DNA of 64,000 bases. Origin: JASLEW01 sp963732005 (GTDB lineage: Bacteria; Acidobacteriota; Thermoanaerobaculia; Multivoradales; UBA5704). Below are positions 1 through 8,544 of this stretch, one piece after another; positions within the stretch are counted from its first letter, which is position 1, and the number at the start of each line of letters is the position of its first letter. The notes under the pieces were generated by a model that saw only the letters and a list, made by a program, of their open reading frames with translations, was not told where the DNA came from and did no database searches. Location of the stretch: contig CAVSXT010000003.1 in NCBI GenBank assembly GCA_963732005.1, positions 1,302,001 to 1,366,000 of the forward strand, in the 5' to 3' direction. The position numbers and the translations under genes are program-made.

Positions 1-1
1 T

Positions 2-1669
2 GCGCCGGCCGCCGCCACCGCGGGGCGGCTCGCGCCCTGTCATCTGGAAGGGATCAAGGAGGAGTTGCGCTGCGGCACCTATCAGGTGTGGGAGGACCGG
101 GACGCCCGGAAGGGGCGCAGGATCGACCTCAATGTCGTGGTCCTGCCGGCCCTTGGACCCCATCCCGCTCCCGACGCGATCGTCTACTTCGCCGGCGGCC
201 CGGGATCGGCGGCGACCGAGGAGGGCCGCGGTATGGCGGAGGACAAGCAGCTGCGCCGGCACCGCGACGTCCTGCTCGTCGATCAGCGCGGTACTGGCCG
301 GTCCAATCCGCTGCAGTGTGACTTCTACGGACCGGACTCGCACCGCGCGGGGGCCGACCCGGCGCTGATGGCCGGCGATCTCTTTCCGCCCGCGGCCGTC
401 CGCGCGTGCCGCGACCGCCTCGAACAGGTGGCCGACCTCCGGCTCTACACCACGGCCATCGCCATGGACGACGTCGACGAGGTCCGGGCCTGGCTCGGCT
501 ACAAGCAGGTGGACCTGATCGGTGGCTCCTACGGCACCCGCGCCGCGCAGGTCTATCTGCGCCGGCACCCAGGGACGGTGCGCAGCGTGGTTCTGGACGG
601 GGTGGCGCCGGTCGACGAGACGCTGCCGCTGCACCACGCCTATGCCGGCAAGCGGGCGGTCGATCTGCTGTTCGCCGAGTGCGCCGCCGATGCCGCCTGC
701 CACGCCGCCTTTCCGGACCTTGCCCGGGAGCTGCAAGAGGTGATGGATCGTGTCGATCGCGGCGTCCGGGTGCAGCTCCCCGACGCGAAGACCGGCGGCA
801 GCTTCGAGGTCACTCCCAGCCGCGGGCTGATCGCCGAGGGCATCCGCTTCCTGACCTACGACAGCGGCGCCCGCAAGCTGCCGCTCGCCATCCACCAGGC
901 CTACCAGGGTGACCTGGCGCAGCTCGTCGCCATCGCCATCGACCGCCGTGCCCAGATCGATAGCATCCTGGCCATGGGCATGGGTTTCTCGGTGACCTGC
1001 GCGGAGGATCTGCCGTACATCGACGACGCGGCGGCGGCGCAGGCGACCGCCGGCACGCTGCTCGGCGACTACCGCATCCGCGAGCAGAAGCGGGTTTGCG
1101 CCGACTGGCCGCGCGGCGCCATCCCCGCCGATGCCCACGAGCTGGTGCGCTCCGACGTGCCGGCGCTGCTGATCTCCGGCGAGCGCGATCCGGTGACGCC
1201 GCCGGAGTTCGGCGCGCGGGTCGCGGCCAAGCTGCCCAACAGCCTGCACGTGATCTTCCCGCACAGCGGCCATGGCGCCGAAGGTCCTTGCGCCGACGGC
1301 ATCGTCGCCCGCTTCGTGGAGCGCGCCTCGGTCAAGGGCCTCGACGTCGCGTGCGCCGCGAAGACGCCGCCGCCCCATTTCATCGTCAAGGCGCCGGTGG
1401 AGGTCCGCGTCCCCCCGCTCCTGCTCGACGCCTATGTCGGGAGCTATGTCTTTCCCGGCTTCGTCATGGCGCTGGCTCGCTCCGGCGACCATCTCGTCGC
1501 CAAGTCACCCGGCTCCGCCGACCTGGAGCTCTTCGCCGATGCCGAAGACCACTTCTTTGCCAAGTCGGCGGACCTCGAGTTGAAGGTGCTGCGGAACGCC
1601 GCCGGCGCGGTCGTCGCCGTGGTGGTCAAGAACGGCGACGAGGAGTTCCGCGGCCGGCGCAACCCCTGA
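2..1669 (+). CDS. TAP-like alpha/beta hydrolase (peptidase S33 type), 5'-truncated
   Basis: The reading frame is open from base 2, so the start lies outside the window. The first in-frame TTG (base 65) is not a credible start because conserved-looking sequence (PCHLEG) precedes it. The protein is an alpha/beta hydrolase of the proline-iminopeptidase/tripeptidyl-aminopeptidase group. Visible motifs are the oxyanion-hole GGPG, the nucleophile elbow GGSYGTR (bases about 520-540), the acid-residue segment GERDPVTPP and the late HSGHG carrying the catalytic His. A TAP-like C-terminal region follows. The family releases N-terminal residues from peptides and is usually exported; a signal peptide would lie in the missing part. 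The substrate cannot be read from the sequence. It converges on the next gene with a 4-base gap. Confidence 0.85.
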   Translation, partial: APAAATAGRLAPCHLEGIKEELRCGTYQVWEDRDARKGRRIDLNVVVLPALGPHPAPDAIVYFAGGPGSAATEEGRGMAEDKQLRRHRDVLLVDQRGTGRSNPLQCDFYGPDSHRAGADPALMAGDLFPPAAVRACRDRLEQVADLRLYTTAIAMDDVDEVRAWLGYKQVDLIGGSYGTRAAQVYLRRHPGTVRSVVLDGVAPVDETLPLHHAYAGKRAVDLLFAECAADAACHAAFPDLARELQEVMDRVDRGVRVQLPDAKTGGSFEVTPSRGLIAEGIRFLTYDSGARKLPLAIHQAYQGDLAQLVAIAIDRRAQIDSILAMGMGFSVTCAEDLPYIDDAAAAQATAGTLLGDYRIREQKRVCADWPRGAIPADAHELVRSDVPALLISGERDPVTPPEFGARVAAKLPNSLHVIFPHSGHGAEGPCADGIVARFVERASVKGLDVACAAKTPPPHFIVKAPVEVRVPPLLLDAYVGSYVFPGFVMALARSGDHLVAKSPGSADLELFADAEDHFFAKSADLELKVLRNAAGAVVAVVVKNGDEEFRGRRNP

Positions 1670-1673
1670 GCGC

Positions 1674-2426
1674 TCAGTGGGCCCAGACCTTCGCCGGGTC
1701 CTGCTCGAACGGGTAGACGTGGACCATCCAGCCATAGATCACCGGATGGAAGATGCCGCCGGCCGTCGTGCACTCGCCGGCGGTGGCGATGGTGCCGGTG
1801 AAACCGAAGCGGTGCCAGTCGGAGGTGGCGTAGGCGGACCTTGGAGGCAGGCAGATGTCGACGTGCTGGTGCCAGGCGGCGACGGAGAGCGGCACCCGCT
1901 GATCGAGCTGCTCCTCGTCGAAGCGCTGGGGAGCCGTGTACATCGCGCCGACCAGCTCGAAGCCGCCGGCCGTGGGCTTGTAGAGCAACGACGTGGGGCG
2001 GCTGGGGTCGAAGCGCTGCCGGGCCTCCAGGGCGTTGGTCCAGTTGGTGAAGTGATACATCCGCAGCTTGAGGTTGGGTAGGAACTGCACGAAGCCTTCG
2101 GCGACGGCGACGTGGTAGTCGCGGTACTTGGCGACGGCGCCGCGCAGCTCCCTGACGATGGCGTCGGCCCGGCGCTGGTCCGCGGCGGAGGGTGGGCGAG
2201 GCGCGGTCATCTTCATATGGGAGCCCATGTCCATGTGCTCGCCGGCCATGGCCCCATCCGCGGCGCCGGCGTCCTTCATGCCCGGCATCCCGGCCATGTC
2301 ATGGCCGCCCTGGGCGGTCTGGCCGCCTCCCGCATGCTGTGCGGCCAACGACTTGCAGAACACGGCCATCGCCGCCACCGTCACGGCGGCGCCGAGCAAG
2401 AGAACGAAACGGTGACGCTTGGTCAT
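1674..2426 (-). CDS. exported Met/His-rich protein of unknown function
   Basis: A 250-residue protein with a clear signal peptide (residues 1-29, basic start then a hydrophobic run ending in SLAAQ). After it comes a Gly/Met/His/Asp-rich stretch (residues about 40-75) with repeated HDM, GMPGM, EHMDM and HMKM clusters. Such Met/His clusters are seen in periplasmic copper-handling proteins, so metal binding is a reasonable inference. The rest (residues 80-250) is a globular domain with several Trp, His and Tyr residues (WHQHVD, DWHRFGF, GWMVHVYPFEQDP) that I cannot assign to a named family. It is transcribed alone, convergent with the hydrolase and divergent from the toxin-antitoxin pair. Confidence 0.7.
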   Translation of the reverse strand: MTKRHRFVLLLGAAVTVAAMAVFCKSLAAQHAGGGQTAQGGHDMAGMPGMKDAGAADGAMAGEHMDMGSHMKMTAPRPPSAADQRRADAIVRELRGAVAKYRDYHVAVAEGFVQFLPNLKLRMYHFTNWTNALEARQRFDPSRPTSLLYKPTAGGFELVGAMYTAPQRFDEEQLDQRVPLSVAAWHQHVDICLPPRSAYATSDWHRFGFTGTIATAGECTTAGGIFHPVIYGWMVHVYPFEQDPAKVWAH

Positions 2427-2491
2427 CTCTTCGCTACCTCCAGTCAGTGGAACACCTCTCCGCCCCGGTGCCTTGCGCCAGGGAGGCGATT

Positions 2492-2527
2492 CAAATATGA
2501 CTATGGTATTATGGCCCTAGTCATTTG
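2492..2527. promoter_or_regulatory. inverted repeat upstream of the toxin-antitoxin operon, candidate operator
   Basis: An A+T-rich patch just before the antitoxin gene holds ATGACTA (2497-2503) and its exact reverse complement TAGTCAT (2518-2524), spaced by 14 bases. Allowing a two-base bulge, the arms extend to CAAAT(AT)GACTA and TAGTCATTTG. Antitoxins of this class normally repress their own promoter by binding such palindromes, so an autoregulatory operator is the likely role. This is inference from position and symmetry. Confidence 0.5.
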
Positions 2528-2539
2528 AAGGATTCGATC

Positions 2540-2770
2540 ATGGATACGATCTCAAAATCTCGCTTCAAGGCGCGCGCCCTGGAGTATTTCCGTCAAGTCG
2601 AGCATACCGGCAACGAGCTCGTCATCACCGATCACGGGAAGCCGGTGCTGAAGGTCATCCCCTATGCCGCGGACCCGGCCAAGGCGCTTGCCACGCTGCG
2701 CGGCTCGGTGCTGCGATACGACGATCCGATGGCGCCGGTGGGAATGGACGACTGGGAGGCCCTTGTTTGA
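2540..2770 (+). CDS. Phd/YefM-type antitoxin
   Basis: A 76-residue protein opening MDTISKSRFKARALEYF and continuing with ELVITDHGKPVLKVIPY. The pattern of an N-terminal basic/aromatic helix followed by ITxxGKPVxxV is that of Phd/YefM-type antitoxins, which dimerise, bind the operon promoter and wrap the toxin with their C-terminus. ATG 2540 is preferred over an in-frame TTG at 2525 because GAAGGA lies suitably upstream. The stop overlaps the toxin start by four bases (TTGA), giving translational coupling. Confidence 0.85.
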   Translation: MDTISKSRFKARALEYFRQVEHTGNELVITDHGKPVLKVIPYAADPAKALATLRGSVLRYDDPMAPVGMDDWEALV

Positions 2771-3162
2771 TCGTGCTCGACACCCACGCCTGGATCTGGT
2801 GGGTCGCCCGGCCCGAGCTGGTCTCGCCGCCGGCCCAGGCCCGGATCGATCTGGAGGCCGCCGCCGGCGGCATCCATGTCTCGGCGATCAGCTGCTGGGA
2901 GATCGCCCTGCTGGTCAGGAAGGGCCGGTTGACGCTGACCCTCGACGTGGCGGACTGGATCGCCAGGGCGGAGGCGCTGCCCTTCGTCCACTTCGTTCCG
3001 GTCGACAACCGGATCGCGCTCCGCAGCAACGCACTGCCGGACGGCATTCACGACGATCCGGCCGACCGGCTCATCACCGCCACGGCGCTGACCTTGGGAG
3101 CGACCCTGATCACCAAGGATGCCCGGCTCCACGCTTATCCCCACGTCGAGACACTTTGGTAG
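2767..3162 (+). CDS. PIN-domain toxin (VapC-like ribonuclease)
   Basis: A 131-residue PIN-domain protein starting with TTG. The first acidic residue is in the opening MIVLDTHAWIWW, an internal acidic residue is in the ISCWEIALL segment, and the C-terminal DDPADRLITATAL carries the remaining acidic residues. These are the metal-binding residues of PIN RNases, which cleave RNA (often tRNA) when freed from antitoxin. Length and the four-base overlap with the antitoxin fit a type II toxin-antitoxin operon. The pairing of a Phd-like antitoxin with a PIN toxin is common. The RNA target cannot be told from sequence. Confidence 0.88.
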   Translation: MIVLDTHAWIWWVARPELVSPPAQARIDLEAAAGGIHVSAISCWEIALLVRKGRLTLTLDVADWIARAEALPFVHFVPVDNRIALRSNALPDGIHDDPADRLITATALTLGATLITKDARLHAYPHVETLW

Positions 3163-3212
3163 CAGCCGAGCAGCGTGCGCGCCCAGGACGCCGGTGCGCC
3201 TGGGAACCTCGC

Positions 3213-4280
3213 CTATAGCAGCCCTTCGCTGGCCATCAGCTCGGCATTGAGGAGGGCGGCGCCGGCGGCGCCGCGCAGGACGTTGTGCGACAGGGCCACC
3301 AGCTTGTAGTGGAGGACCGGGCACTCGCGGACCCGGCCCACGGCGGTGGCCATGCCGCGTTCGAGCCCGGCGTCCTTGCGGGTCTGCGGCCGGTCGGGCG
3401 CCGTCAGCAGATGGATGGGATGGACGGGGGCCGTGGGCAGGCGGCGCTCCTGCGGCACGCCGCGGAAGCCGGCCAGGGCGGCCAGCAGCTCCTCGCGGCC
3501 GGGGCGCTCCTCGAACTCGATGCTGGCCGCCACCAGGTGACCGTCGACGGCGGCGACCCGGTGGCAGGCGGCGCTGACCACGAAGGGGAGCGGCAGGATC
3601 TCGTCGTCGCGCAGCTCGCCCAGGATCTTCTGCGGCTCGCTCTCGACCTTCGGCTCCTCGCCGCCGATGAAGGGGACGACGCTGCCCAGGACATCGAGCG
3701 ACGGCACCCCGGGATAGCCGGCGCCGGAGACCGCCTGCATGGTGGTCACCAGCACGCGCTTGAGACCGAACCGGCGCAGCGGCGCCAGCACCATCACCAG
3801 CACCACCGCGGCGCAGTTGGGATTGGTCACGATCGCCCCCTCCCAGGCGCGGCGGCGGCGCTGCACCGGCAGCAGCCCGAGGTGCTCGGGATTGATCTCG
3901 GGCACCAGCAGCGGCACGTCGGCGGCCATGCGGAAGTGGCTCGAGTTGGTGATCACCACGTGGCCGGCGGCGGCAAAGGCGGCCTCGATCTCGCCGGCCT
4001 GGGCGCCGCTCATCGACGAGAAGACGACGCGCGGCCCGCGCCCCGGCACGCACTCCTCGACCGGCAGGTCGGCGAAGCGGCCCGGCGGCGCGCCCTCGAG
4101 CTGCCAGGCGGCGGCCTCGGCGTAGCGCTTGCCGGCGCTGCGGTCGCTCGCCGCCAGCCAGGTGAGCTCGAACCAGGGGTGGTCGGCCAGCAGCTGCACG
4201 AAGCGCTGCCCCACCGTGCCGGTGGCGCCCAGGATGCCGACCTCGAGCCTGCGCCCGGCGCCCGTCGTCTCAGCCATCAT
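3213..4280 (-). CDS. asd: aspartate-semialdehyde dehydrogenase
   Basis: A 355-residue enzyme that reduces aspartyl phosphate to aspartate semialdehyde, the branch point to lysine/diaminopimelate, threonine and methionine. The N-terminal NADPH-binding loop is LGATGTVGQRFVQLL, the catalytic cysteine sits in VTNPNCAAVV, and SAACHRVAAVDGH carries the catalytic His region. Length and motif spacing fit the archaeal/fungal-type Asd group. A GGGAGGA ribosome-binding site lies about eight bases before the ATG; a second ATG follows directly. It is separated by 26 bases from the M20 deacylase upstream and probably co-transcribed with it. Confidence 0.93.
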   Translation of the reverse strand: MMAETTGAGRRLEVGILGATGTVGQRFVQLLADHPWFELTWLAASDRSAGKRYAEAAAWQLEGAPPGRFADLPVEECVPGRGPRVVFSSMSGAQAGEIEAAFAAAGHVVITNSSHFRMAADVPLLVPEINPEHLGLLPVQRRRRAWEGAIVTNPNCAAVVLVMVLAPLRRFGLKRVLVTTMQAVSGAGYPGVPSLDVLGSVVPFIGGEEPKVESEPQKILGELRDDEILPLPFVVSAACHRVAAVDGHLVAASIEFEERPGREELLAALAGFRGVPQERRLPTAPVHPIHLLTAPDRPQTRKDAGLERGMATAVGRVRECPVLHYKLVALSHNVLRGAAGAALLNAELMASEGLL

Positions 4281-4306
4281 CCTGCCGTTCCTCCCTCGCC
4301 TGTAGA

Positions 4307-5383
4307 TCAGTGCGCAGCCGGTGGCCGGCCGGGGCCAGTCCCTTCGCTCTCGGCCGCCTGGCGCCCCTCGTCCGCCTCCCGCAGCAGCCGCCGCACCAGC
4401 TCGGCGTAGAGCTCGGCGGCCTCGACCAGCTGGCTCTTGGCCACCCGCTCCTCGGGGGTATGGGCGACGTGGATGCTCCCCGGGCCGAGCAGCAGCGGCT
4501 CTCCCCAGGCGCTGAGCCGCGGGATGTCAGTGGTGAACTTGACGACCGTGGTGGCGAAGCCCGGCAGCGCGCGCAGCCCGACCGCCGGCACCTCGCGCAT
4601 CGCGCTCACCCGCGCCGGAGCGAGCGCCGCCAACAGCTCGCCGCGCAGGCGGCCGGTGTCGCCGACGGTGCGCACCATCACCTCCGCCCGCGCCCGGTCG
4701 GCGACGACGTTGGCGGCGCGGCCGCCGGCCAGGGTGCCGATGTTGAGGGTGGTCTCGCCGAGCACCGGCGAGCTGGGCAGCGGCACGGCGCGCAGCCGGG
4801 CCAGCGCCGCCAGCAGGCGGTCGATGGCCGAATCGCCCAGCTCCGGGTAGGCGGAATGGGCGGCCCTGCCGTCCGCTTCGATCTCCAGGTAGAGGTTCCC
4901 CTTGGTGCCGACCGCCAGGCGGTTGTCGGTGGGCTCGCCGTCGATCAGGAAGCGGGCGCCGCGGGGATCGCGGTTCGCCGCCTCGGCGCCGGCGCTGTCG
5001 GTCTCCTCGCCCACCACCAGCAGCACCCCGAAGCCGCGCACGCCCTCGTCCGCCAGCCGCGAGGCGGCGGCGAGCATGGCGGCGATGGCGCCCTTGGCGT
5101 CGCAGGCGCCGCGGCCGTGGATGTGCTCGGCGTCCTCCGACGACGGCAGGAACGGCGGCACGGTGTCCATGTGGGTCGAGAGCACCACCACCGGCGCGCC
5201 CCAGGCGGCAAAGAGGTTGGCGCGGTCGCCGTCCACCGCCAGCCGCTCGACGGTGCCGCCGCCGCGCGCCGCCAGGGCGCCGAGGCGGTGCGCGAGCAGC
5301 TCCCCCACCTGCCGCTCGCGCCCGGTCACCGAATCCACGTCCACCAGCTCGCGAGTCAGGCGGAAGAGCTCGGCCGCGGTCAT
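4307..5383 (-). CDS. M20-family deacylase (DapE/ArgE/LysK-like)
   Basis: A 358-residue zinc-dependent deacylase. Metal-ligand motifs are in order: STHMDTVPP (His), GRGACDAKGA (bridging Asp), GEETDSAGA (catalytic Glu plus ligand), DGEPTDNR (Asp) and a C-terminal IHVAHTPEE (His). The dimerisation lid domain lies in the middle. The family removes acyl groups from N-acyl amino acids, typically succinyl-diaminopimelate or acetylornithine/acetyl-lysine. Its position directly upstream of asd argues for a role in lysine/diaminopimelate synthesis, but sequence alone does not separate DapE from ArgE or LysK. Confidence 0.85.
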   Translation of the reverse strand: MTAAELFRLTRELVDVDSVTGRERQVGELLAHRLGALAARGGGTVERLAVDGDRANLFAAWGAPVVVLSTHMDTVPPFLPSSEDAEHIHGRGACDAKGAIAAMLAAASRLADEGVRGFGVLLVVGEETDSAGAEAANRDPRGARFLIDGEPTDNRLAVGTKGNLYLEIEADGRAAHSAYPELGDSAIDRLLAALARLRAVPLPSSPVLGETTLNIGTLAGGRAANVVADRARAEVMVRTVGDTGRLRGELLAALAPARVSAMREVPAVGLRALPGFATTVVKFTTDIPRLSAWGEPLLLGPGSIHVAHTPEERVAKSQLVEAAELYAELVRRLLREADEGRQAAESEGTGPGRPPAAH

Positions 5384-5446
5384 GGGCGGGGTAGTTTACA
5401 CCCCCCGGCGGCGGCCGCTCATCAGGATGGGCTAACATACGCCGCC

Positions 5447-6248
5447 ATGATCGAGCTCGACCTCGCGGGGAAGCGGGCCCTGGTGATGGGAGTGGCGAAC
5501 GCGCGCAGCCTGGGATGGGCGATCGCCGAGCGGCTGCGCGACGCCGGGGCGCAGCTCGCCTTCAGCTACCAGGGAGAGCGGCTGCGCGAGGACCTCGAGA
5601 AGCTCACCCGCGACCTGCCCGGGGTCCGGCTCTACGACTGCGACGTGCGCCGCGAAGCGGAGCTGGCGGCGATGTTCGCCGACCTGGGAACGGCCTGGGG
5701 CAGCCTCGACTACCTGGTGCACGCGATCGCCTTCGCGCCGCGCGCGGCGATGGACGGCCGCTACCTCGACACCAGCCGCGAGGACTGGCTCACCGCGCTC
5801 GAAGATCTCGGCCTACTCGCTGGTGGCGGCGGCGCGCGGCGCCGAGCCGCTGCTCGCGCCCGGCGGCGGCATCGTCACCCTGACCTATTACGCCGCCGAA
5901 AAGGTGGTGCCGCGCTACAACGTGATGGGCATCGCCAAGAGCGCGCTCGAGGCGAGCGTGCGCTACCTCGCCTACGAGCTCGGCAAGCGCGAGGTGCGGG
6001 TCAACGCCGTCTCGGCCGGGCCGGCGCGCACCGTCGCCGCGCGCAGCATCCCCGGCTTCATGAAGATGTACAACAAGGTCGCCGGCATCGCGCCGCTGGG
6101 GCGCAACGTCACCCATCAGGAGATCGGCAACCTCGGCCTGTTCCTGCTCTCGCCCCTGGCCGCCGGCATCACCGGCGAGACCGTGTACGTGGACGCGGGC
6201 TTCCACGTCATGGGGATGGAGCTGGGGGACGACGAACCCGCTCGTTAG
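5447..6248 (+). pseudogene. fabI: enoyl-[acyl-carrier-protein] reductase FabI, single-base frameshift
   Basis: The NADH-dependent reductase of the last step of each fatty-acid elongation cycle. The 5' part starts at ATG 5447 (MIELDLAGKRALVMGVANAR) and contains SLGWAIAERL and SYQGERL. At 5801-5804 the sequence reads GAAG where one A would keep the frame; after it the match continues in another frame with ISAYSLVAAARGAEPLLAPG, then YYAAEKV, the catalytic YNVMGIAK (Tyr-x6-Lys) and RVNAVSAGPART. Dropping one A gives a 266-residue protein of normal FabI length. The flanks show no other decay, so this is either a very recent mutation or a base-call error in the read; FabI is usually essential. It is followed by manC after 15 bases. 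Confidence 0.9.
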
Positions 6249-6263
6249 GGGGGGACGCCCGCC

Positions 6264-7307
6264 TTGCACGCGCTGATCCTGGCAGGCGGCAGCGGCACCC
6301 GGTTCTGGCCGCTGTCGCGGCGCCGCCGGCCGAAGCAGCTGCTCGCCCTCGAAGGGGAGGACAGCCTGCTGCGGGCGACGGTGCTGCGGCTGGCGCCGCT
6401 GGTGCCGCCGCGGGCGATCTGGGTCTGCACCACCCGCGAGCTGGGGCCGGCGGTGCGCCGCGAGCTGCCGGAGGTGCCGCCCGAGCAGGTGCTGCTCGAG
6501 CCCGAGGGGCGCAACACGGCGCCGGCGATCGGCTGGTCGGTGCGCTCGATGCCGGCGGCGGTGCGCCGCGGCGTGGTGGCGGTGCTGCCCTCCGACCACC
6601 GTTTCGGCGACCCGGAGAGCTTTCGCGACACCCTGGCGGCGGCCGCCCGCGTCGTCGCCGCCGAGGACCGGGTGATGGCGCTCGGGGTGACGCCGCGCTG
6701 GGCCGAGACCGGCTACGGCTACCTCGAGCTCGAGGCCGGCGAAGAGCCGGGCGGCCTGCGGCGGGTGCGGCGCTTCGTGGAAAAGCCCGCCGCCGCGGAT
6801 GCCGACCGCTTTCTCGCCTCCGGCCACCACCTATGGAACGCCGGCATCTTTCTTTTCCGCGGCGAGCGGCTGCTCGAGCTGCTGACGCGCCACGAGCCGG
6901 AGCTCGCCGCCGGCCTCGAGGAGATCGCCGCCGCGCCGGCCCGGCTGGGGGAGATCTATCCGCGGCTGCCGGCGCGCTCGATCGACTATGCGGTGATGGA
7001 GAAGCTCGACGGGCTGGCGACGCTGGCGCTCGACTGCGGCTGGAGCGACCTGGGCTCGTGGGCGGCGCTCGACGAGGTGCTGCCGGCCGACACCGCCGGC
7101 AACACCGGCCGCGGCGATCGCCTGGCGCTCGACGCCGCCGGCAACCTGCTGTTCGCGGATGCCGGCGCCATCGCCGTGCTCGGCGTCGAGGGACTGGTGG
7201 TGGTGCGCACCGGCGACGTGGTGCTGGTGATGCCCAAGTCCCGTTCCCAGGAGGTGCGCCGGCTGGTCCAGGAGCTCGCCGGCAAGGGGCGCGAGGACTT
7301 GCTCTGA
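6264..7307 (+). CDS. manC: mannose-1-phosphate guanylyltransferase
   Basis: A 347-residue nucleotidyltransferase making GDP-mannose from mannose-1-phosphate and GTP for surface glycans. It opens with the signature ILAGGSGTRFWPLSR followed by RRPKQLLAL, and later has LLEPEGRNTAPAIG, ETGYGYLELE, RRFVEKPAAADA and WNAGIFLFRGE. It is the short form without the C-terminal phosphomannose isomerase domain. The start is TTG 6264. It lies in a run with fabI and trmB, with short gaps, suggesting one transcript. Confidence 0.92.
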   Translation: MHALILAGGSGTRFWPLSRRRRPKQLLALEGEDSLLRATVLRLAPLVPPRAIWVCTTRELGPAVRRELPEVPPEQVLLEPEGRNTAPAIGWSVRSMPAAVRRGVVAVLPSDHRFGDPESFRDTLAAAARVVAAEDRVMALGVTPRWAETGYGYLELEAGEEPGGLRRVRRFVEKPAAADADRFLASGHHLWNAGIFLFRGERLLELLTRHEPELAAGLEEIAAAPARLGEIYPRLPARSIDYAVMEKLDGLATLALDCGWSDLGSWAALDEVLPADTAGNTGRGDRLALDAAGNLLFADAGAIAVLGVEGLVVVRTGDVVLVMPKSRSQEVRRLVQELAGKGREDLL

Positions 7308-7321
7308 TCCAGCCGGTCCTG

Positions 7322-8050
7322 GTGGCGGCGCCGAGCGGCGACCACGGCCTGGCGGAGCTCTCGGCGCCGTTGCGCCTCGACGAGCTCACCCCCGGCGGCG
7401 GCCCCTGGGAGGTGGAGATCGGCTTCGGCAAGGGACGCTACCTGCTGCGCCGCTGCCGCGAGCGCCCCGAGCGGCGCTTCCTCGGCATCGAGCAGGTCGC
7501 CGAGTACCACCGCCTGTTCGTCGGCCGGGCGCGCCGCGACGGGCAGCGCAACTGGCTGGCGCTGCGCGGCGAGGCGCTCTACCTCCTGGCCTCGGTGTTG
7601 CCGCGCGGCTTCGCCACGGCGGTGCACGTCTATTTCCCCGATCCATGGCCGAAGGCCCGCCATCACAAGCGGCGGCTGTTCGATCCGGAGACCGTCGACC
7701 TGGTGATCGGGCTGCTCGCCCCCGGCGGCCGCCTGGCCTTCGCCACCGATTTCCTGGTCTATGGCGAGCTGGTGCTGGAGCTGCTGGCCGGATATCCCGG
7801 CCTGGCCGTGCGGCGCCGCGACGGGCCGTGGGAGGACGGGCCGCGCACCAACTACGAGGCCAAGTACGCGCTCGAGGGGCGGCCCATCCTGCGCCTCGAG
7901 GCCACCCTGGAAGCGCCGGCGGTTCTTCATCCGGGCGGCCACGACGCGGTGCTGGCGGCGACCGGCCCCGCCCCGAAGGGTGATCTCCTGGTTGCCGCCG
8001 TGGCGCCGGCGGCCGCAGGAAACGCCGGCGACGCGGGTTCCAGCGGGTGA
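7322..8050 (+). CDS. trmB: tRNA (guanine-N7-)-methyltransferase
   Basis: This SAM-dependent enzyme makes m7G46 in tRNA variable loops. The SAM-binding motif is EIGFGKGRYLLRRC, with FLGIEQV following, and the family hallmark HVYFPDPWPKARHHKRRL is present. The C-terminal TNYEAKY is the usual substrate-binding end. After it the protein carries about 45 extra Ala/Pro-rich residues. I chose GTG 7322, 14 bases after the manC stop; CTG 7304 is also in frame. About 242 residues. Confidence 0.9.
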   Translation: MAAPSGDHGLAELSAPLRLDELTPGGGPWEVEIGFGKGRYLLRRCRERPERRFLGIEQVAEYHRLFVGRARRDGQRNWLALRGEALYLLASVLPRGFATAVHVYFPDPWPKARHHKRRLFDPETVDLVIGLLAPGGRLAFATDFLVYGELVLELLAGYPGLAVRRRDGPWEDGPRTNYEAKYALEGRPILRLEATLEAPAVLHPGGHDAVLAATGPAPKGDLLVAAVAPAAAGNAGDAGSSG

Positions 8051-8058
8051 GGAGGTCA

Positions 8059-8430
8059 ATGACGACCATGACCACGCACGACACCAAGCTCACCAAGCTT
8101 TCCAAGCCTTCCAGGTTGATCCTGATCGCCGCCTTCGCCCTGCTGCTGTCCTCGTCCGTCGCTGCCCATGCCGGCGTCGCCGTCGGAGTCGGCTTCAACG
8201 TCGGCTTCGCCCCGCCGCCGGTGCCGGTGGCGCGCGAGGTGGTGGCGCCCTGCCCCGGTCCCGGCTACGCCTGGGTGGGAGGTCACTGGGGCTGGCATCC
8301 GGGCTTCGGCTACCGCTGGGCAGGCGGCGGCTGGGTGAGGCCGCCCTTCGCGCATGCCGTCTGGGTGGGACCGCGCTTCGTCAGCGGTCCGCGCGGCCGG
8401 TTCTTCTACCACGGCTACTGGCGCCGCTAG
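8059..8430 (+). CDS. small exported YXWXXGXW-repeat protein
   Basis: A 123-residue protein with a signal peptide (hydrophobic run at residues about 18-38 ending in AAHAG). The mature part is Gly/Trp/Tyr-rich, with GYAWVGGHWGWHPGFGYRWAG and a C-terminal YHGYWRR, the pattern of the WXXGXW repeat family found in many Gram-negative envelopes. Function is unknown. A GAGGAG ribosome-binding site at about 8048 favours ATG 8059 over the in-frame GTG 8047. The N-terminus before the signal peptide is encoded by near-repeats of a 9-base unit (ACCAAGCTC/ACCAAGCTT). Confidence 0.8.
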   Translation: MTTMTTHDTKLTKLSKPSRLILIAAFALLLSSSVAAHAGVAVGVGFNVGFAPPPVPVAREVVAPCPGPGYAWVGGHWGWHPGFGYRWAGGGWVRPPFAHAVWVGPRFVSGPRGRFFYHGYWRR

Positions 8431-8495
8431 GGCAGTAGCCAAGGCCGGGCCGACCTTGCCGACCGTCCGGACCGGCCTTGCCGGCCGGCCGGCCG

Positions 8496-8535
8496 CCCGC
8501 CGCCGAGGAGCGCGAGTGATATCCTCGGCGGCGGG
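8496..8535. promoter_or_regulatory. perfect 14-bp inverted repeat overlapping the ABC-transporter ribosome-binding site
   Basis: CCCGCCGCCGAGGA (8496-8509) and its exact reverse complement (8522-8535) flank a 12-base loop. Nothing T-rich follows, so it is not a standard terminator. The only plausible ribosome-binding site for the downstream TTG start at 8545 is GGGAG at 8533-8537, which begins inside the 3' arm. A folded leader could therefore hide it. Regulation is inference. Confidence 0.6.
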
Positions 8536-8544
8536 AGCCTCCCC

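Noticed and set aside
4310..8050. A very long plus-strand open frame running from the M20 gene through fabI to trmB
   Set aside because: It is antisense to the M20 gene, then joins fragments of fabI, a wrong-frame reading of manC, and trmB; a GC-rich frame without stops, not one protein.
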